NCBI RefSeq assembly: GCF_001547935.1
Contig: NZ_AP014635.1
Location: forward strand, 2,356,001 to 2,420,000
Length of the DNA: 64,000 bases
Direction: 5' to 3'
Source of the DNA: Vibrio tritonius
Lineage (GTDB): Bacteria > Pseudomonadota > Gammaproteobacteria > Enterobacterales > Vibrionaceae
In this document: one piece after another, positions 17,357-26,328 of the stretch
Position numbering within the stretch: position 1 is the stretch's first letter
Layout of the letters: each line of letters opens with the position of its first letter
The notes under the pieces: model-generated
Database searches by the model: none
Told to the model about the DNA's origin: nothing
The model's input: only the letters and a program-made list of their open reading frames with translations
Translations under genes and position numbers: made by a program

Positions 17357-20134
17357 TTAATAGGCGTAAGCCTCAGACTTATCAACTTGAACTGATAATT
17401 GCAGTGGTCCCGGTAGCGGGTTTGAGTCCTGCGTAGTGAGCGTTATGGTGTCGTCTGCTTTCATCGTATTCGACAATAGGATGTTATCTGAACTATCGCC
17501 GACTTCGATACGGTAAGTCCCTGGCTCAACCACCCAACTGTCACTACTTTTCACATAATAAGCAAATGAACGCGCATTAAGTGGAATAGAAACGGTTTTG
17601 CTTGCACCAGCCTCTAAGTAGATCTTGCTAAAACCTTTCAGCTCATGCTCTGGGCGCTCAACACTCGCGCTTAATGGAGCGATATACAGTTGAGGTACCG
17701 CATACCCAGCCTTACCGCCAGTATTGGTTACGGTAAAGTTGGCATACATAACATCGTCTCCGGTGACTTTGCTGGTAGAAAGTGACATATCAGAGAAGAT
17801 AAAATCAGTATATGACAAACCAAATCCGAACGGATACAGTGGCTTATGGCTAGATACTTCATAACCACGGTAACCAAAGAACAGCCCTTCAGAATAGGTC
17901 ATACTGGTTTTCGCATCATCGCCCACGTATTCGTCAGGGTCAGAATACGATGCATAACTTGGGTTAAATTTGACTCGTTTATCGAGTGTAATTGGCAGTT
18001 TACCCGATGGGTTTACGTCACCATATAGGATTTCAGCCAACGCTTGACCACCGTATTGACCACTGTACCAAGCGTGCAAGATACCCGGAGCGGTGTTTGC
18101 CCATGGCATCATATTCATCGCCCCACCACCATGCATCACAACAATAGTATTTGGATTAGTGGCGATCACTTTTTTCAGCATTACTTTTTCTTGATCTGGA
18201 AGATCAAAGCTTGGGTCAAAACCTTCTCCTTCATACTCGTAGTTACGACCAACAACTGCAACAACGGCATCGTAATCAGCAAGATCAGTCGGCGGAACCA
18301 ATGATGCCCAGCTAAACTGAATTCCGTTTAAACCACCAAGGTTAGATTGGAAATATTGCTCACGGCTGTATTCCAGACGGAATGAATAGAGGCTTCCCGC
18401 TTCCAACTTAGGTGTTTTCACCGTTACAGGTACTGCGTTAGGTACATCCGATGCGCGTGGCTCACCGTCGCTTTCCATCAACAAATCACCATTCATGTAC
18501 AACTTGAATGGGCCATCTGCACGCACTTTAAAGACGTGCACACCGTCGACGGTTGGACGTAATTTACCAGTCAAACGTACAGAAAACGCACCTTGTGTTG
18601 GCGACACATCGCTTATTTCACGAACACCATCTTGTGCATCACTTGGAATGGAACTGCAATCTAGGCCTGTATCGTTATCACTGTCATCATCGGTACATGG
18701 GTTAACCACTTCGTTGGTCATCGTTGTCCAATCAAAGTTAATGCCAAGTTCTTTACGCGTTAATACAGGTTCGCCTGATAAGTCAGTATTATCGAAGTAC
18801 TCCGCAGTTACACCCACTTCACATGTATCATCTTCGCTAGTGCAATCTGGTTGAACATATAGCGCTGTGCTTGGCGTTAACGACATGCTCTTAATAAAGG
18901 TAACATTATTAGCGTTAGTGTTTAGTTGTTGTAAACCTGCAAGCTCCGTCACATAGTTATCGTCGGGATCGGAGTTAGCCGTTCCGTATGGAGAAGTTGG
19001 TGCTTGCTGTGCAAAGTCACCAATTACGGCAACCTTAGCTGATTTGCTCAACGGCAAAATTTTACCATTGTTGCCCGACTCGTTTTTCAGTAACACAATC
19101 CCTTCTCGAGCCGCATCAAGCGAAGCTTCCTGACCATACTCTGGATAATCTAATGTATGAGCAGAATACGTTGCTTCATCAAAACCATAACGAACCAATG
19201 CACGTAAATTACGTTTCACTTTATCGTCAATCACGTTTTGTGTCAGTGCACCACTTTCTACGTACGGCTGTAATGTTGACTCGGTAAATTTCAAGCCTGA
19301 TGGCATATCCAAGTCAGTACCAGCCCACGCGCCTTCAAAACCATGTTGAATAGAGTTAAAGTCTGACAGAACAAAACCTTGATAACCCCACTCACCTTTC
19401 AAAATATCGGTTATGATGTGGTGGTTTTCACAAGCGTATTCACCATTGATTTTGTTAAAACCACACATGATGGATGCGATATCCGCGTTTTTCACTAGGG
19501 ATTCAAATGGCACCAAATACATTTCACGTAAGGTGCGTTCGTCTACATTCACATCTAGATAATGGCGATTAGCTTCTTGCTCATTGGCGATTAGGTGCTT
19601 AGCACCCGCTTGAACACCTTGCACCTGAATACCATTAGTAATCGCTGGAGCCATCACAGCGCATAAAAAGGGGTCTTCACCACAGATCGACTCTGCAGTG
19701 CGTCCATTAAAAGGGGTACGGTATAAATTCACCACCGGAGACAATACTTGTTCACCACCAGCACTACGTGTTTCGTAGGCTAGCGCCATACCCAGTTGTT
19801 TGGCACGATTAATGTCCCAAGTTGCAGCTAAAAGGGTTTGAGAAGGGTAACTTGCGCCGAAAATAGTACGATTGACATACACCCCCATGGAAGAGTCGTA
19901 AGCCACCGTTCCATCAATCCCAAATCGCGAATTGGTTGGGATCATGTGCCCATCATCAACACGAATAAAACTGTATTTTTCGGATTGAGACATGTTATCC
20001 GCAATTGCACTGACTCGTGCTTCGACTTCTGCCCATGTTTTTCCATTGTAATCAGCTTGTGCGCCCATTGGTGCAACCAAAATTGCTAATGAGACTAGCG
20101 ATCCTACCTTGCTTAATTTCATCGTCTTACTCAT
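17357..20134 (-). CDS. Secreted glycoside hydrolase family 3 enzyme (beta-glucosidase/beta-xylosidase type) with PA14 insert
   Basis: Exported GH3 enzyme of 925 aa that should remove terminal beta-linked sugars from oligosaccharides. Order: signal peptide (SLVSLAILVAPMGAQA) to about residue 28; GH3 TIM-barrel domain with KHLIANEQE and the nucleophile region GFVLSDF (Asp near 267); GH3 C-terminal sandwich (GIVLLKNE, VAVIGDFA), interrupted at about 440-610 by a PA14-type carbohydrate-binding domain (VHVFKVRADGPFKLYMNG); resumption of the sandwich with VVAVVGRNYEYEGEG; and a C-terminal Fn3-like domain at about 790-880. Start at ATG 20134; an in-frame ATG at 20122 is possible. It begins 5 nt after a small exported protein gene. 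Sugar specificity is not determined. Confidence 0.92.
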   Translation of the reverse strand: MSKTMKLSKVGSLVSLAILVAPMGAQADYNGKTWAEVEARVSAIADNMSQSEKYSFIRVDDGHMIPTNSRFGIDGTVAYDSSMGVYVNRTIFGASYPSQTLLAATWDINRAKQLGMALAYETRSAGGEQVLSPVVNLYRTPFNGRTAESICGEDPFLCAVMAPAITNGIQVQGVQAGAKHLIANEQEANRHYLDVNVDERTLREMYLVPFESLVKNADIASIMCGFNKINGEYACENHHIITDILKGEWGYQGFVLSDFNSIQHGFEGAWAGTDLDMPSGLKFTESTLQPYVESGALTQNVIDDKVKRNLRALVRYGFDEATYSAHTLDYPEYGQEASLDAAREGIVLLKNESGNNGKILPLSKSAKVAVIGDFAQQAPTSPYGTANSDPDDNYVTELAGLQQLNTNANNVTFIKSMSLTPSTALYVQPDCTSEDDTCEVGVTAEYFDNTDLSGEPVLTRKELGINFDWTTMTNEVVNPCTDDDSDNDTGLDCSSIPSDAQDGVREISDVSPTQGAFSVRLTGKLRPTVDGVHVFKVRADGPFKLYMNGDLLMESDGEPRASDVPNAVPVTVKTPKLEAGSLYSFRLEYSREQYFQSNLGGLNGIQFSWASLVPPTDLADYDAVVAVVGRNYEYEGEGFDPSFDLPDQEKVMLKKVIATNPNTIVVMHGGGAMNMMPWANTAPGILHAWYSGQYGGQALAEILYGDVNPSGKLPITLDKRVKFNPSYASYSDPDEYVGDDAKTSMTYSEGLFFGYRGYEVSSHKPLYPFGFGLSYTDFIFSDMSLSTSKVTGDDVMYANFTVTNTGGKAGYAVPQLYIAPLSASVERPEHELKGFSKIYLEAGASKTVSIPLNARSFAYYVKSSDSWVVEPGTYRIEVGDSSDNILLSNTMKADDTITLTTQDSNPLPGPLQLSVQVDKSEAYAY

Positions 20135-20139
20135 CACTC

Positions 20140-20379
20140 TTATTTGGTTTTAACGCTCAGGGAGTCGTCGTGTTTTGGTGAAACCTGCAACAGTTGCTGC
20201 TGTTTTGTATTGTTCTTCTCCACGTAGTCACTGGCGTACGTAATATTATCTTTTTTCTGTTCGTACTCCGCTCGTGCTTGTGCGTCACTGTTGTTTTGAG
20301 TGCTTTGCGCGAATGCGGCTAAAGGCGAGGTAACCATTATTGCGATACCTAAAAGACTCCACTGCTTTTGAAAACTCAT
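20140..20379 (-). CDS. Small exported protein of unknown function, coupled to the GH3 gene
   Basis: 79 aa. A signal peptide (WSLLGIAIMVTSPLAAFAQS) is followed by about 55 polar, charged residues (NNSDAQARAEYEQKKDNIT, then QQQLLQVSPKHDD) without cysteine. I recognise no family. The ATG at 20379 has AAGGAG eight bases upstream; the ATG two codons earlier is too close to it. The stop codon is 5 nt before the GH3 start, so the two genes are almost certainly one operon. A gene this short with a clear leader, a good ribosome binding site and tight spacing is probably real. It may be a periplasmic accessory protein of the enzyme. Confidence 0.7.
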   Translation of the reverse strand: MSFQKQWSLLGIAIMVTSPLAAFAQSTQNNSDAQARAEYEQKKDNITYASDYVEKNNTKQQQLLQVSPKHDDSLSVKTK

Positions 20380-20437
20380 CACCATCTCTCCTTACTGGAT
20401 GCTGCTGTCATGAATTGATTCGATTTAAATTAAACCA

Positions 20438-20449
20438 AACCGTACGGTT
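20438..20449. promoter_or_regulatory. Perfect palindrome AACCGTACGGTT upstream of the GH3 operon
   Basis: A 12-bp perfect palindrome about 60 nt upstream of the small-protein/GH3 operon, within A+T-rich DNA. It could be an operator for a sugar-responsive repressor. No such regulator is encoded nearby, and no second copy was noticed. The rest of the 560-bp gap (20380-20939) holds a terminator and repeat family 2. Confidence 0.35.
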
Positions 20450-20734
20450 ATATTAACCATGGCGAAATACGGTAAACAAGATGGAACTTCTTTAAGGGGT
20501 AAGCTGTCAAATAGTACCTAAAGTCTCATGTCATCCCAATGAAATAAAGACTATTAAAACTTAATAAATCAATTAGTTATGTATTTTTGTTCGTATAAAA
20601 CCAAAATAAGTATGCGTACAACGTGCCAATTAAATGAGTATTATATCGACAAAGGGTGACATTTATTGCACCCACCTAACACTCAGCTGACAGAAAAATT
20701 TCATAGATAAATCAGATTGTTGGAATATAGATCT

Positions 20735-20765
20735 AAAAAAACCTCTTCGTAATGAAGAGGTTTTT
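20735..20765 (-). terminator. Terminator downstream of the GH43 gene
   Basis: Stem AACCTCTTC/GAAGAGGTT flanked by seven A and five T; on the minus strand it lies after the GH43 stop codon, with repeat family 2 between them. Confidence 0.75.
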
Positions 20766-20814
20766 GGGGTGTTTCGGTCGCTAACTAACTGTTCTTATAC
20801 CCATTAGGCAGATT

Positions 20815-20918
20815 CTGATAAGCAGCCCCTCTTTACCAAAGGATGGCAAAGAAGAGCCCCATGGATAGATTTATGCGAGTCTGCGTTCAGCATTTGCCTA
20901 AATGACTTACATTTAGGA
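20815..20918. repeat. Dispersed repeat family 2, copy 2
   Basis: Shares with 15785-15862 the blocks GATAAGCAG, CTTTACCA, GCGAGTCTGCG or GAGTCTGCG, and GCCTAAATGACTTACATTTA, in the same order. It has about 25 bp of extra sequence in the middle. Located just downstream of the GH43 gene. Confidence 0.65.
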
Positions 20919-20939
20919 ATAGTGCGTTAGTAATGAGCG

Positions 20940-21875
20940 TTATTCCGCATTACCAAAGTCAGGCATACCATCTTTCCAAGTAAAGGACTTCATCCTTGTA
21001 TGGCGATTAGGGTCCCACAAAGGGTCGCCTTCAATTTCGGTATAATCCCGCGCATGGTAAACCAACACATCATTACCCTGCTCATCCTTGGTAAAACTGC
21101 TGTGACCCGGACCATAGACCTTGGCTGGCCAGTTGGTTCGAAATACGGGCACTGGTGATTTATGCCAATTGTCTGCCACCAAAAGATCACTACTTTCATC
21201 CGCCCAAAGCATTCCCATGCAATAGTTTTCATCCGTTGCACTGGCGGAATATGTTAACCACACCTTACCGTGACTCTGTAACAAGTACGGTCCTTCATTG
21301 ACCATAAACCCGCGGGTTTCCCACTCAAATTCCGGAACCGTTAGTAACGTACCAGGCAATTTAAGCTGTGTTGGTGTCGCCATTTCAGCAATATAAAGAT
21401 TGGAATTTCCCGCAATCTTCGGATCTTTTTGCGCCCAGATGTAATAGTCTTTCTCCTGATGATGAAACACTGTCGCATCAAGGCAAAAAGCATCAATACC
21501 TGAATCCACCTGACCAGCAAATGTCCATTCTGGTGTCATCGGGTCAGAACTTAAGTTTTCTATGGCATACATCCGATGTTGGAATAGGTCATCCTTAATT
21601 TCACGACTTGGCGCTGCTGCGAAATAAATCATCCAGCGACCTTGCACTAGGTGAATTTCCGGAGCCCAAATCAGTTCAGAATAAGGGCCCTCATCGGGTT
21701 TCTGCCACGCGGTAATGATCGATTCTGGATCAGCCAGACCTGTCAAAGTCTTGGCACGACGCAGCTCAATACGGTCATATTCCGGTACTGACGCGGTAAA
21801 GTAGTAGTAACCATCATCATGCAGATACACCTGCGGATCGGCACGTTGAGATATGATCGGATTGTTAAACTTCAT
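20940..21875 (-). CDS. Glycoside hydrolase family 43 (arabinofuranosidase/beta-xylosidase type), cytoplasmic
   Basis: 311 aa five-bladed beta-propeller enzyme that cleaves arabinosyl or xylosyl units. It has no signal peptide, so it should work on imported oligosaccharides. Catalytic positions fit GH43: Asp13 in RADPQVYLHDDGYYYFTAS (general base), an Asp near 135 in DAFCLDATVF (pKa modulator) and a Glu in FMVNEGPYLL near 193 (general acid). WAPEIHLVQGRWMIYFAA is also typical. It lies 12 nt downstream of the GPH symporter gene, so the two form an operon. Specificity for arabinan or xylan fragments is inferred from the family only. Confidence 0.9.
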   Translation of the reverse strand: MKFNNPIISQRADPQVYLHDDGYYYFTASVPEYDRIELRRAKTLTGLADPESIITAWQKPDEGPYSELIWAPEIHLVQGRWMIYFAAAPSREIKDDLFQHRMYAIENLSSDPMTPEWTFAGQVDSGIDAFCLDATVFHHQEKDYYIWAQKDPKIAGNSNLYIAEMATPTQLKLPGTLLTVPEFEWETRGFMVNEGPYLLQSHGKVWLTYSASATDENYCMGMLWADESSDLLVADNWHKSPVPVFRTNWPAKVYGPGHSSFTKDEQGNDVLVYHARDYTEIEGDPLWDPNRHTRMKSFTWKDGMPDFGNAE

Positions 21876-21887
21876 TGCGCTTTCCTT

Positions 21888-23279
21888 TTATTTCAATACA
21901 GCATGAGAGTGAGTTGGATCCAACTCTGGGCTAGCCTCTGCTGTTTCATCCGGCATGTTTTCCATCATTTTGTGATAGTAAGCATCGGTCACTTTGTATT
22001 TAAACATCAGCCCACCCATTAAGAAATGGAACACCCCAGGGATAATCGTCAGCATTAAAGCAATACCCGTCAACGCCATGGAGCTTTGTTCTTGGTTTGG
22101 TACGTAATCAAAGAAAGTCAGCAACCAACCAACAATCGCACCGGCGATCCCCATCCCAAATTTTTGCGCAAAAGAGATCCCCCCAAAGGCAAGTCCAGAG
22201 ACACGTTCACGCGAGCGGTACTGTCCATAATCCACTGCTTCTGCAATCGCAGACCAGAAAACGGGGGCATGAAGATCCACCACGAAACAGATGAGGAAGT
22301 AAAAAACAAACGCGAGTACAACATCATCACGCCCTACGACCAAATACATCAAAGCACTCAACACCATGACCAATATTTGGCTATAACGGAACAGTTTTAC
22401 TTTACAAAAACGTTTTGTAATCCAAGTGGATGCAACCATAGCCAAAATAGCCGCTGTCACACCAGTAGCAAGAAACGCGGAAATCATGCCAGCGTCACCA
22501 CCGAGATAATATTTAGCGTAGTAAGCACCAACAGAACCTCGAATAACATAACCCACCGTACCGGTAATACACACTAAAAAGAGAACTACCCACTGGTCGT
22601 TTTTAAATAGCATTCCCATTTGATGTAAAATTGGGGCTTTTTCTACTTGGTGCTCTAACCGTTCTTTGGTGGTAAAGAAACAGAACAGGAATAATAGAGT
22701 CCCCATTAATCCCATTAATCCCATTGCGTATTTATAACCAGCCTGAACGCCACCTTCGCCCCAAGAGGCTGCTAATTGAGGAACAATAATAGTCACCAAG
22801 AAAGCCGCAATTTTGGCAAAGAACAGACGATAACCATTCGCAGATAGTCGCTCTTGTGGGTCATCGGTTAATACACTGATTAATGAGATATAAGGAATAG
22901 TCACCGCGGTAAACATAATGGTTACTAGAATATAGGTGGCATAGGCATAAGCCAGTTTTTCGTTATATCCTAAGTCTGGTGTACTAAATGTTAAAAATAC
23001 AGAAAGACCAAACGGAATGGATATAAACAACATGTATGGACGATAACGTCCCCAACGTGTATTGACTTTATCGGTAATCAGCCCCATCAGAGGGTCTGTA
23101 ATCGCATCGATTAAGCGCACAACAATGAACAACATCGCCAAATCTTGAGCATGAATACCAAAAATATCGGTGTAGAAGAAGGTAATGATCAGCATCATGG
23201 ATGAAATCACGACGTTGACCGCCATATCACCAGAGCCAAATCCCACTTTTTCCAAAACGGAGAGTTTGTATTTATACAT
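21888..23279 (-). CDS. GPH-family sugar:cation symporter (glycoside/pentoside importer)
   Basis: 463 aa with about 12 membrane segments. The N-terminus LEKVGFGSGDMAVNVV and the motif RLIDAITDPLMGLITDKVNTRWGRYRPY are diagnostic of the glycoside-pentoside-hexuronide symporters (MelB, XynT types). The central loop includes TTKERLEHQ. Coupled uptake with Na+ or H+ is known for the family. The adjacent GH43 gene suggests pentose-containing oligosaccharides such as xylo- or arabino-oligosaccharides as cargo. First gene of the two-gene operon. Confidence 0.92.
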   Translation of the reverse strand: MYKYKLSVLEKVGFGSGDMAVNVVISSMMLIITFFYTDIFGIHAQDLAMLFIVVRLIDAITDPLMGLITDKVNTRWGRYRPYMLFISIPFGLSVFLTFSTPDLGYNEKLAYAYATYILVTIMFTAVTIPYISLISVLTDDPQERLSANGYRLFFAKIAAFLVTIIVPQLAASWGEGGVQAGYKYAMGLMGLMGTLLFLFCFFTTKERLEHQVEKAPILHQMGMLFKNDQWVVLFLVCITGTVGYVIRGSVGAYYAKYYLGGDAGMISAFLATGVTAAILAMVASTWITKRFCKVKLFRYSQILVMVLSALMYLVVGRDDVVLAFVFYFLICFVVDLHAPVFWSAIAEAVDYGQYRSRERVSGLAFGGISFAQKFGMGIAGAIVGWLLTFFDYVPNQEQSSMALTGIALMLTIIPGVFHFLMGGLMFKYKVTDAYYHKMMENMPDETAEASPELDPTHSHAVLK

Positions 23280-23495
23280 AGAGTACCTCTTTGCAGGGCA
23301 AGACTTTTATAATGTTTCTTACTTATAAAGAGTTACTCAACGCTCTGATGTTAACCTATTCCAACTCGAACAATTACAGCTATTTTGTCCATATATTCAG
23401 CGAATGTTACAACGCACGAGATCACAACTTAATAATATTCCTCTATTTAATAAGGCTAATTCTCTGATTGAAAGACGTTTTTTATAAATAAAAAA

Positions 23496-23520
23496 AACGA
23501 CACTGCTAAACTGTGTCGTT
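23496..23520 (-). terminator. Terminator downstream of the CitMHS gene
   Basis: Stem AACGACAC/GTGTCGTT with a run of A on the plus strand (T on the minus strand). It follows the CitMHS gene by 44 nt. The 284-bp gap 23280-23563 also contains the unresolved promoter of the GPH/GH43 operon. Confidence 0.75.
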
Positions 23521-23563
23521 TCCGTCGAAGTTGAATGAGTTTGATTAAACTAGCCAATATCGG

Positions 23564-24874
23564 TCAAAGTATGCCGATAAAAAAAGCAAACACTAACATA
23601 ACCAAACCAACAATCCACAAACCTAAAAAGCTGTAACGAATGTGCTCTTTTAATTCCACATTCGCCAACCCGATACCAAGGTAAGTAGCAGGAACAAGTG
23701 GGCTAATCAGCAAAGCTAAGTTTTTCCCAACCAGCATCGCAATAGCCATCGTTAATCCGGGAATTTGGTAGTTTTTACCTACTTCAATCGCAAGCGGCAA
23801 TAAACCATAGAAGTAAGAATCCGTACCCAACATTGTTCCTAATGGGAAGGCAAATATCCCCATAATGATGTGCAGATACTGAGCGATTGATGCCGGAATG
23901 ACGTGCAAAAGCGGTACAGCCATTGCTTCCAACATTCCCGACTTACTCAACACACCAACCATAATACCCGCAGCTAGCATCACGGAAGAGACATCGATCG
24001 CTGCAGGTGCATGAGCCATCATACGTGCTTTTTGCTCTTTCATATTGGGATAGTTGATCAGCAAGGCCACACAGCACCCAACCATGAAAACGAAATAAGT
24101 TGGAAAAACATCAATGACTAACACGATCAACATCAGCAATAAAACACCGAGGTTGACCCAAGCAAGATGAGGCCGTTTTAATCGTAACGCCTCATCATCA
24201 ACCTCTTCGAGTTTCACGGCTCCTTGCGCATCTTCCACCACGGCAACTTGACCTGCGCCATGGAATTTCTTCTCTTTAAGAGCCATGACCACCGCAAGCG
24301 CCAATGTGGCGACAATACCAGCCCCTTGCATTGGCAAGAGTATGTGCCAGAGATCGCCAGCATCCATTTTTAGCACAATGGCTTCGCGCATCACAGGGCC
24401 CCCCCAAGGTAAGAGGTTCATCACCCCCATACCACAACCAACGATCATCAACAGTAAATGGGGACGAATATTAAGTTTCTTATAAATAGGCAACATAGCC
24501 GGAACCGTCACCAATACGGTGGTCACCGTTGCCCCATCAAGATGAGAAAAAATACCAATAATCGCTGTTGCAATCGCCACCGCAACAACATTAGTTCCCG
24601 CTTTGGTCACAAGCTTATTCACTAACCCATCGAACATGCCTGCATCAGACATCACTCCAAAAAAGGTTACCGAAAAAATAAACAGCACGGCCATCTTGCT
24701 GGTTTTGGAAATACCAAACTCAACAAAACTCACGACTTCATCAATGGAGAATCCAGCGGCGAACGCGGCAATGACGGGAATGGTGATAAACACCACCACG
24801 GGAAGTGTTTTGCTTTTGAACAACAAAAACAAAATAGTAAAGAGCATTAAAAAGCCACAAATAGCCAGCAGCAT
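23564..24874 (-). CDS. CitMHS-family carboxylate:cation symporter
   Basis: 436 aa, about 12 membrane segments, with no signal sequence apart from TM1. Typical of the CitM/CitH group: SHLDGATVTTVLVTVPAMLPIY near residue 112, LLPWGGPVMRE near 155 and LGTDSYFYGLLPLA near 355, with a hydrophilic central loop at about 205-235. Known members import citrate as a divalent metal complex or with protons; the substrate here is inferred. It stands alone with its own terminator. Confidence 0.85.
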   Translation of the reverse strand: MLLAICGFLMLFTILFLLFKSKTLPVVVFITIPVIAAFAAGFSIDEVVSFVEFGISKTSKMAVLFIFSVTFFGVMSDAGMFDGLVNKLVTKAGTNVVAVAIATAIIGIFSHLDGATVTTVLVTVPAMLPIYKKLNIRPHLLLMIVGCGMGVMNLLPWGGPVMREAIVLKMDAGDLWHILLPMQGAGIVATLALAVVMALKEKKFHGAGQVAVVEDAQGAVKLEEVDDEALRLKRPHLAWVNLGVLLLMLIVLVIDVFPTYFVFMVGCCVALLINYPNMKEQKARMMAHAPAAIDVSSVMLAAGIMVGVLSKSGMLEAMAVPLLHVIPASIAQYLHIIMGIFAFPLGTMLGTDSYFYGLLPLAIEVGKNYQIPGLTMAIAMLVGKNLALLISPLVPATYLGIGLANVELKEHIRYSFLGLWIVGLVMLVFAFFIGIL

Positions 24875-25465
24875 ACATACCTCATAAACATCCGTTGTTA
24901 TTTTTATGTCGCTAACGAGGTTAACACTGAATATTTATTTCGCTTTTTTCAATAAATGGGATTGTGATATTACGCAGAAATAACAGCTCAAATGTTAAAC
25001 AAATAAGCACCATTGTGCATAATTTGTTTTTAATATGTTGATTTAAATAGTGTAAAAATTGACTTTTATACCTAATCGGGTCAATTCGGATTGAATTATA
25101 AATTATCATTATATGAGAATTATTGCTTTTCAGTATCTATGCGACCAATATTTATTCAATAAAAATTCACTGCATAAATGTTGTGCATTTTACCGTTGGC
25201 TCATAAGGGTCACTTCGTTCGTAGCCCTATCGCTCTCTGTTTAAGCTCAGATAACGTAACTTAATCACTATTTATTGCTCTTTACGTTTCTTTACCCATC
25301 CTAAATTAAAAGAAAATATTTATATATTAATCAAAATGTTAAACAATTTCACTCTTAGTTTTTGTCATCCATTTATTAAGCATTTGGCTCATTTGGTGTT
25401 TGAAATTATTTATGAACCAGACTAAATTATGAACCATAACATCAAATGAACAAAAAGGTTTCTGT
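24875..25465. other. 591-bp A+T-rich intergenic region without a gene
   Basis: Divergent promoter region between the CitMHS gene and the recombinase-like gene. It is rich in A+T (long TTTATATATTAA-like tracts), contains no open reading frame with a credible start, and no hairpin stands out. A half site ATTGTGATATTACGCAG at 24961 looks partly like a CRP site, but its second half is poor. Confidence 0.5.
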
Positions 25466-26230
25466 ATGACAACTTACCTCTACACCAAATTTTCTCCCAA
25501 AAATGAACACTTTGCCACTCAACTGGATGAGTTAACCCAACAACACCCACAAGCCACTCTATTCAAAGATGTCGTAAAAGGGCGAGTTCCTCCACTAGAG
25601 CGCCCTGAGTTCTCTGCCTTACTCGCACAATTGGTGGATCAAGATACGCTTGTTGTTTACTGGCTAACGGCCTTCTCGAAAAATATGCAGCAATGTCACG
25701 ACATAATGCAGACCTTACTCGCCAAAAACATCACGGTGCAAACCATAAAACCAGCCCTCACCATCACGCCCGATAGCGAGGCCAGCCAAATTGTTTTGCA
25801 TATGCTTGAAGGCTTTGCTGGCGCAGAAACGCGTCATCGCTTACGCGCAGCCCATCAAGGACGCGAAGCTTTGCGTGGTGATAAAGCCGCGTGGAATGAA
25901 AAATTCCGTGGGCGTCCCGCTAATCGAGAAAAACATCAGCTCATTGCCGCGAGCCTACTGGAAGGCAAAACACTCGAAGAAGTGGCACAAGAGTGCGACT
26001 GCAGTCTGTCAACGGTAAAACGCGTTAAAGCAAAAATAGCGGAGCATGATGAATTTGGCGGCTTACGCCATCGAGGACGCGGACATCATCGCGGTGGCCG
26101 TCATGAGCACAAAGGAGAACGCGGCCATGACCGTTCAGGCAAGGAGCGCGGATTGGGCGGACGTCACCATCGAGAAGAGCGAGGAAGACGAGGGCAAGGA
26201 AAGCAGCAAGACAGTACGACAGCCGAATAG
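25466..26230 (+). CDS. Serine-recombinase-like DNA-binding protein with altered active site and His/Arg/Gly-rich tail
   Basis: 254 aa. Residues 1-135 follow the resolvase/invertase fold: YLYTKFSPKNE aligns with YARVSTxxQ, Ser10 is retained and an Arg (46, LERPEFSALL) matches the second conserved Arg. The first Arg is Lys8, and the usual DRLxR block reads TAFSK (68-72), so three catalytic positions are changed. Residues 153-190 form a helix-turn-helix (EGKTLEEVAQECDCSLSTVKRVK). Residues 200-248 are an unusual low-complexity tail of Gly, Arg and His (RGRGHHRGGRHEH and similar). No inverted repeats or other mobile genes are adjacent. Likely a domesticated DNA-binding protein; its function is unknown. 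Confidence 0.75.
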   Translation: MTTYLYTKFSPKNEHFATQLDELTQQHPQATLFKDVVKGRVPPLERPEFSALLAQLVDQDTLVVYWLTAFSKNMQQCHDIMQTLLAKNITVQTIKPALTITPDSEASQIVLHMLEGFAGAETRHRLRAAHQGREALRGDKAAWNEKFRGRPANREKHQLIAASLLEGKTLEEVAQECDCSLSTVKRVKAKIAEHDEFGGLRHRGRGHHRGGRHEHKGERGHDRSGKERGLGGRHHREERGRRGQGKQQDSTTAE

Positions 26231-26295
26231 TCATCCTATCTCACTGCTTTATATTCAGCGATTAACCAGCTACCCAGTTAACCGCTTTACAAATA

Positions 26296-26321
26296 AAAGG
26301 TGCATCGTTGCACCTTTTTTT
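26296..26321. terminator. Terminator after the recombinase-like gene, shared with the MFS gene
   Basis: Stem AAAGGTGCA/TGCACCTTT followed by TTTTTTT, between convergent genes. Confidence 0.8.
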
Positions 26322-26328
26322 GCCAAGT

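Noticed and set aside
22086-22577. 163-codon plus-strand frame opposite the GPH symporter gene
   Set aside because: Antisense to a clear membrane-protein gene, and rich in His, Arg and Thr as expected of a shadow.
24950-24980. CRP-like site before the CitMHS gene
   Set aside because: Only the TGTGA half is good; the other half (GCAGA) is far from TCACA.
25466-26230. Active transposon or invertible element built around the recombinase-like gene
   Set aside because: No inverted repeats, no duplicated target site and no cargo genes were seen around it, and the catalytic residues are altered.
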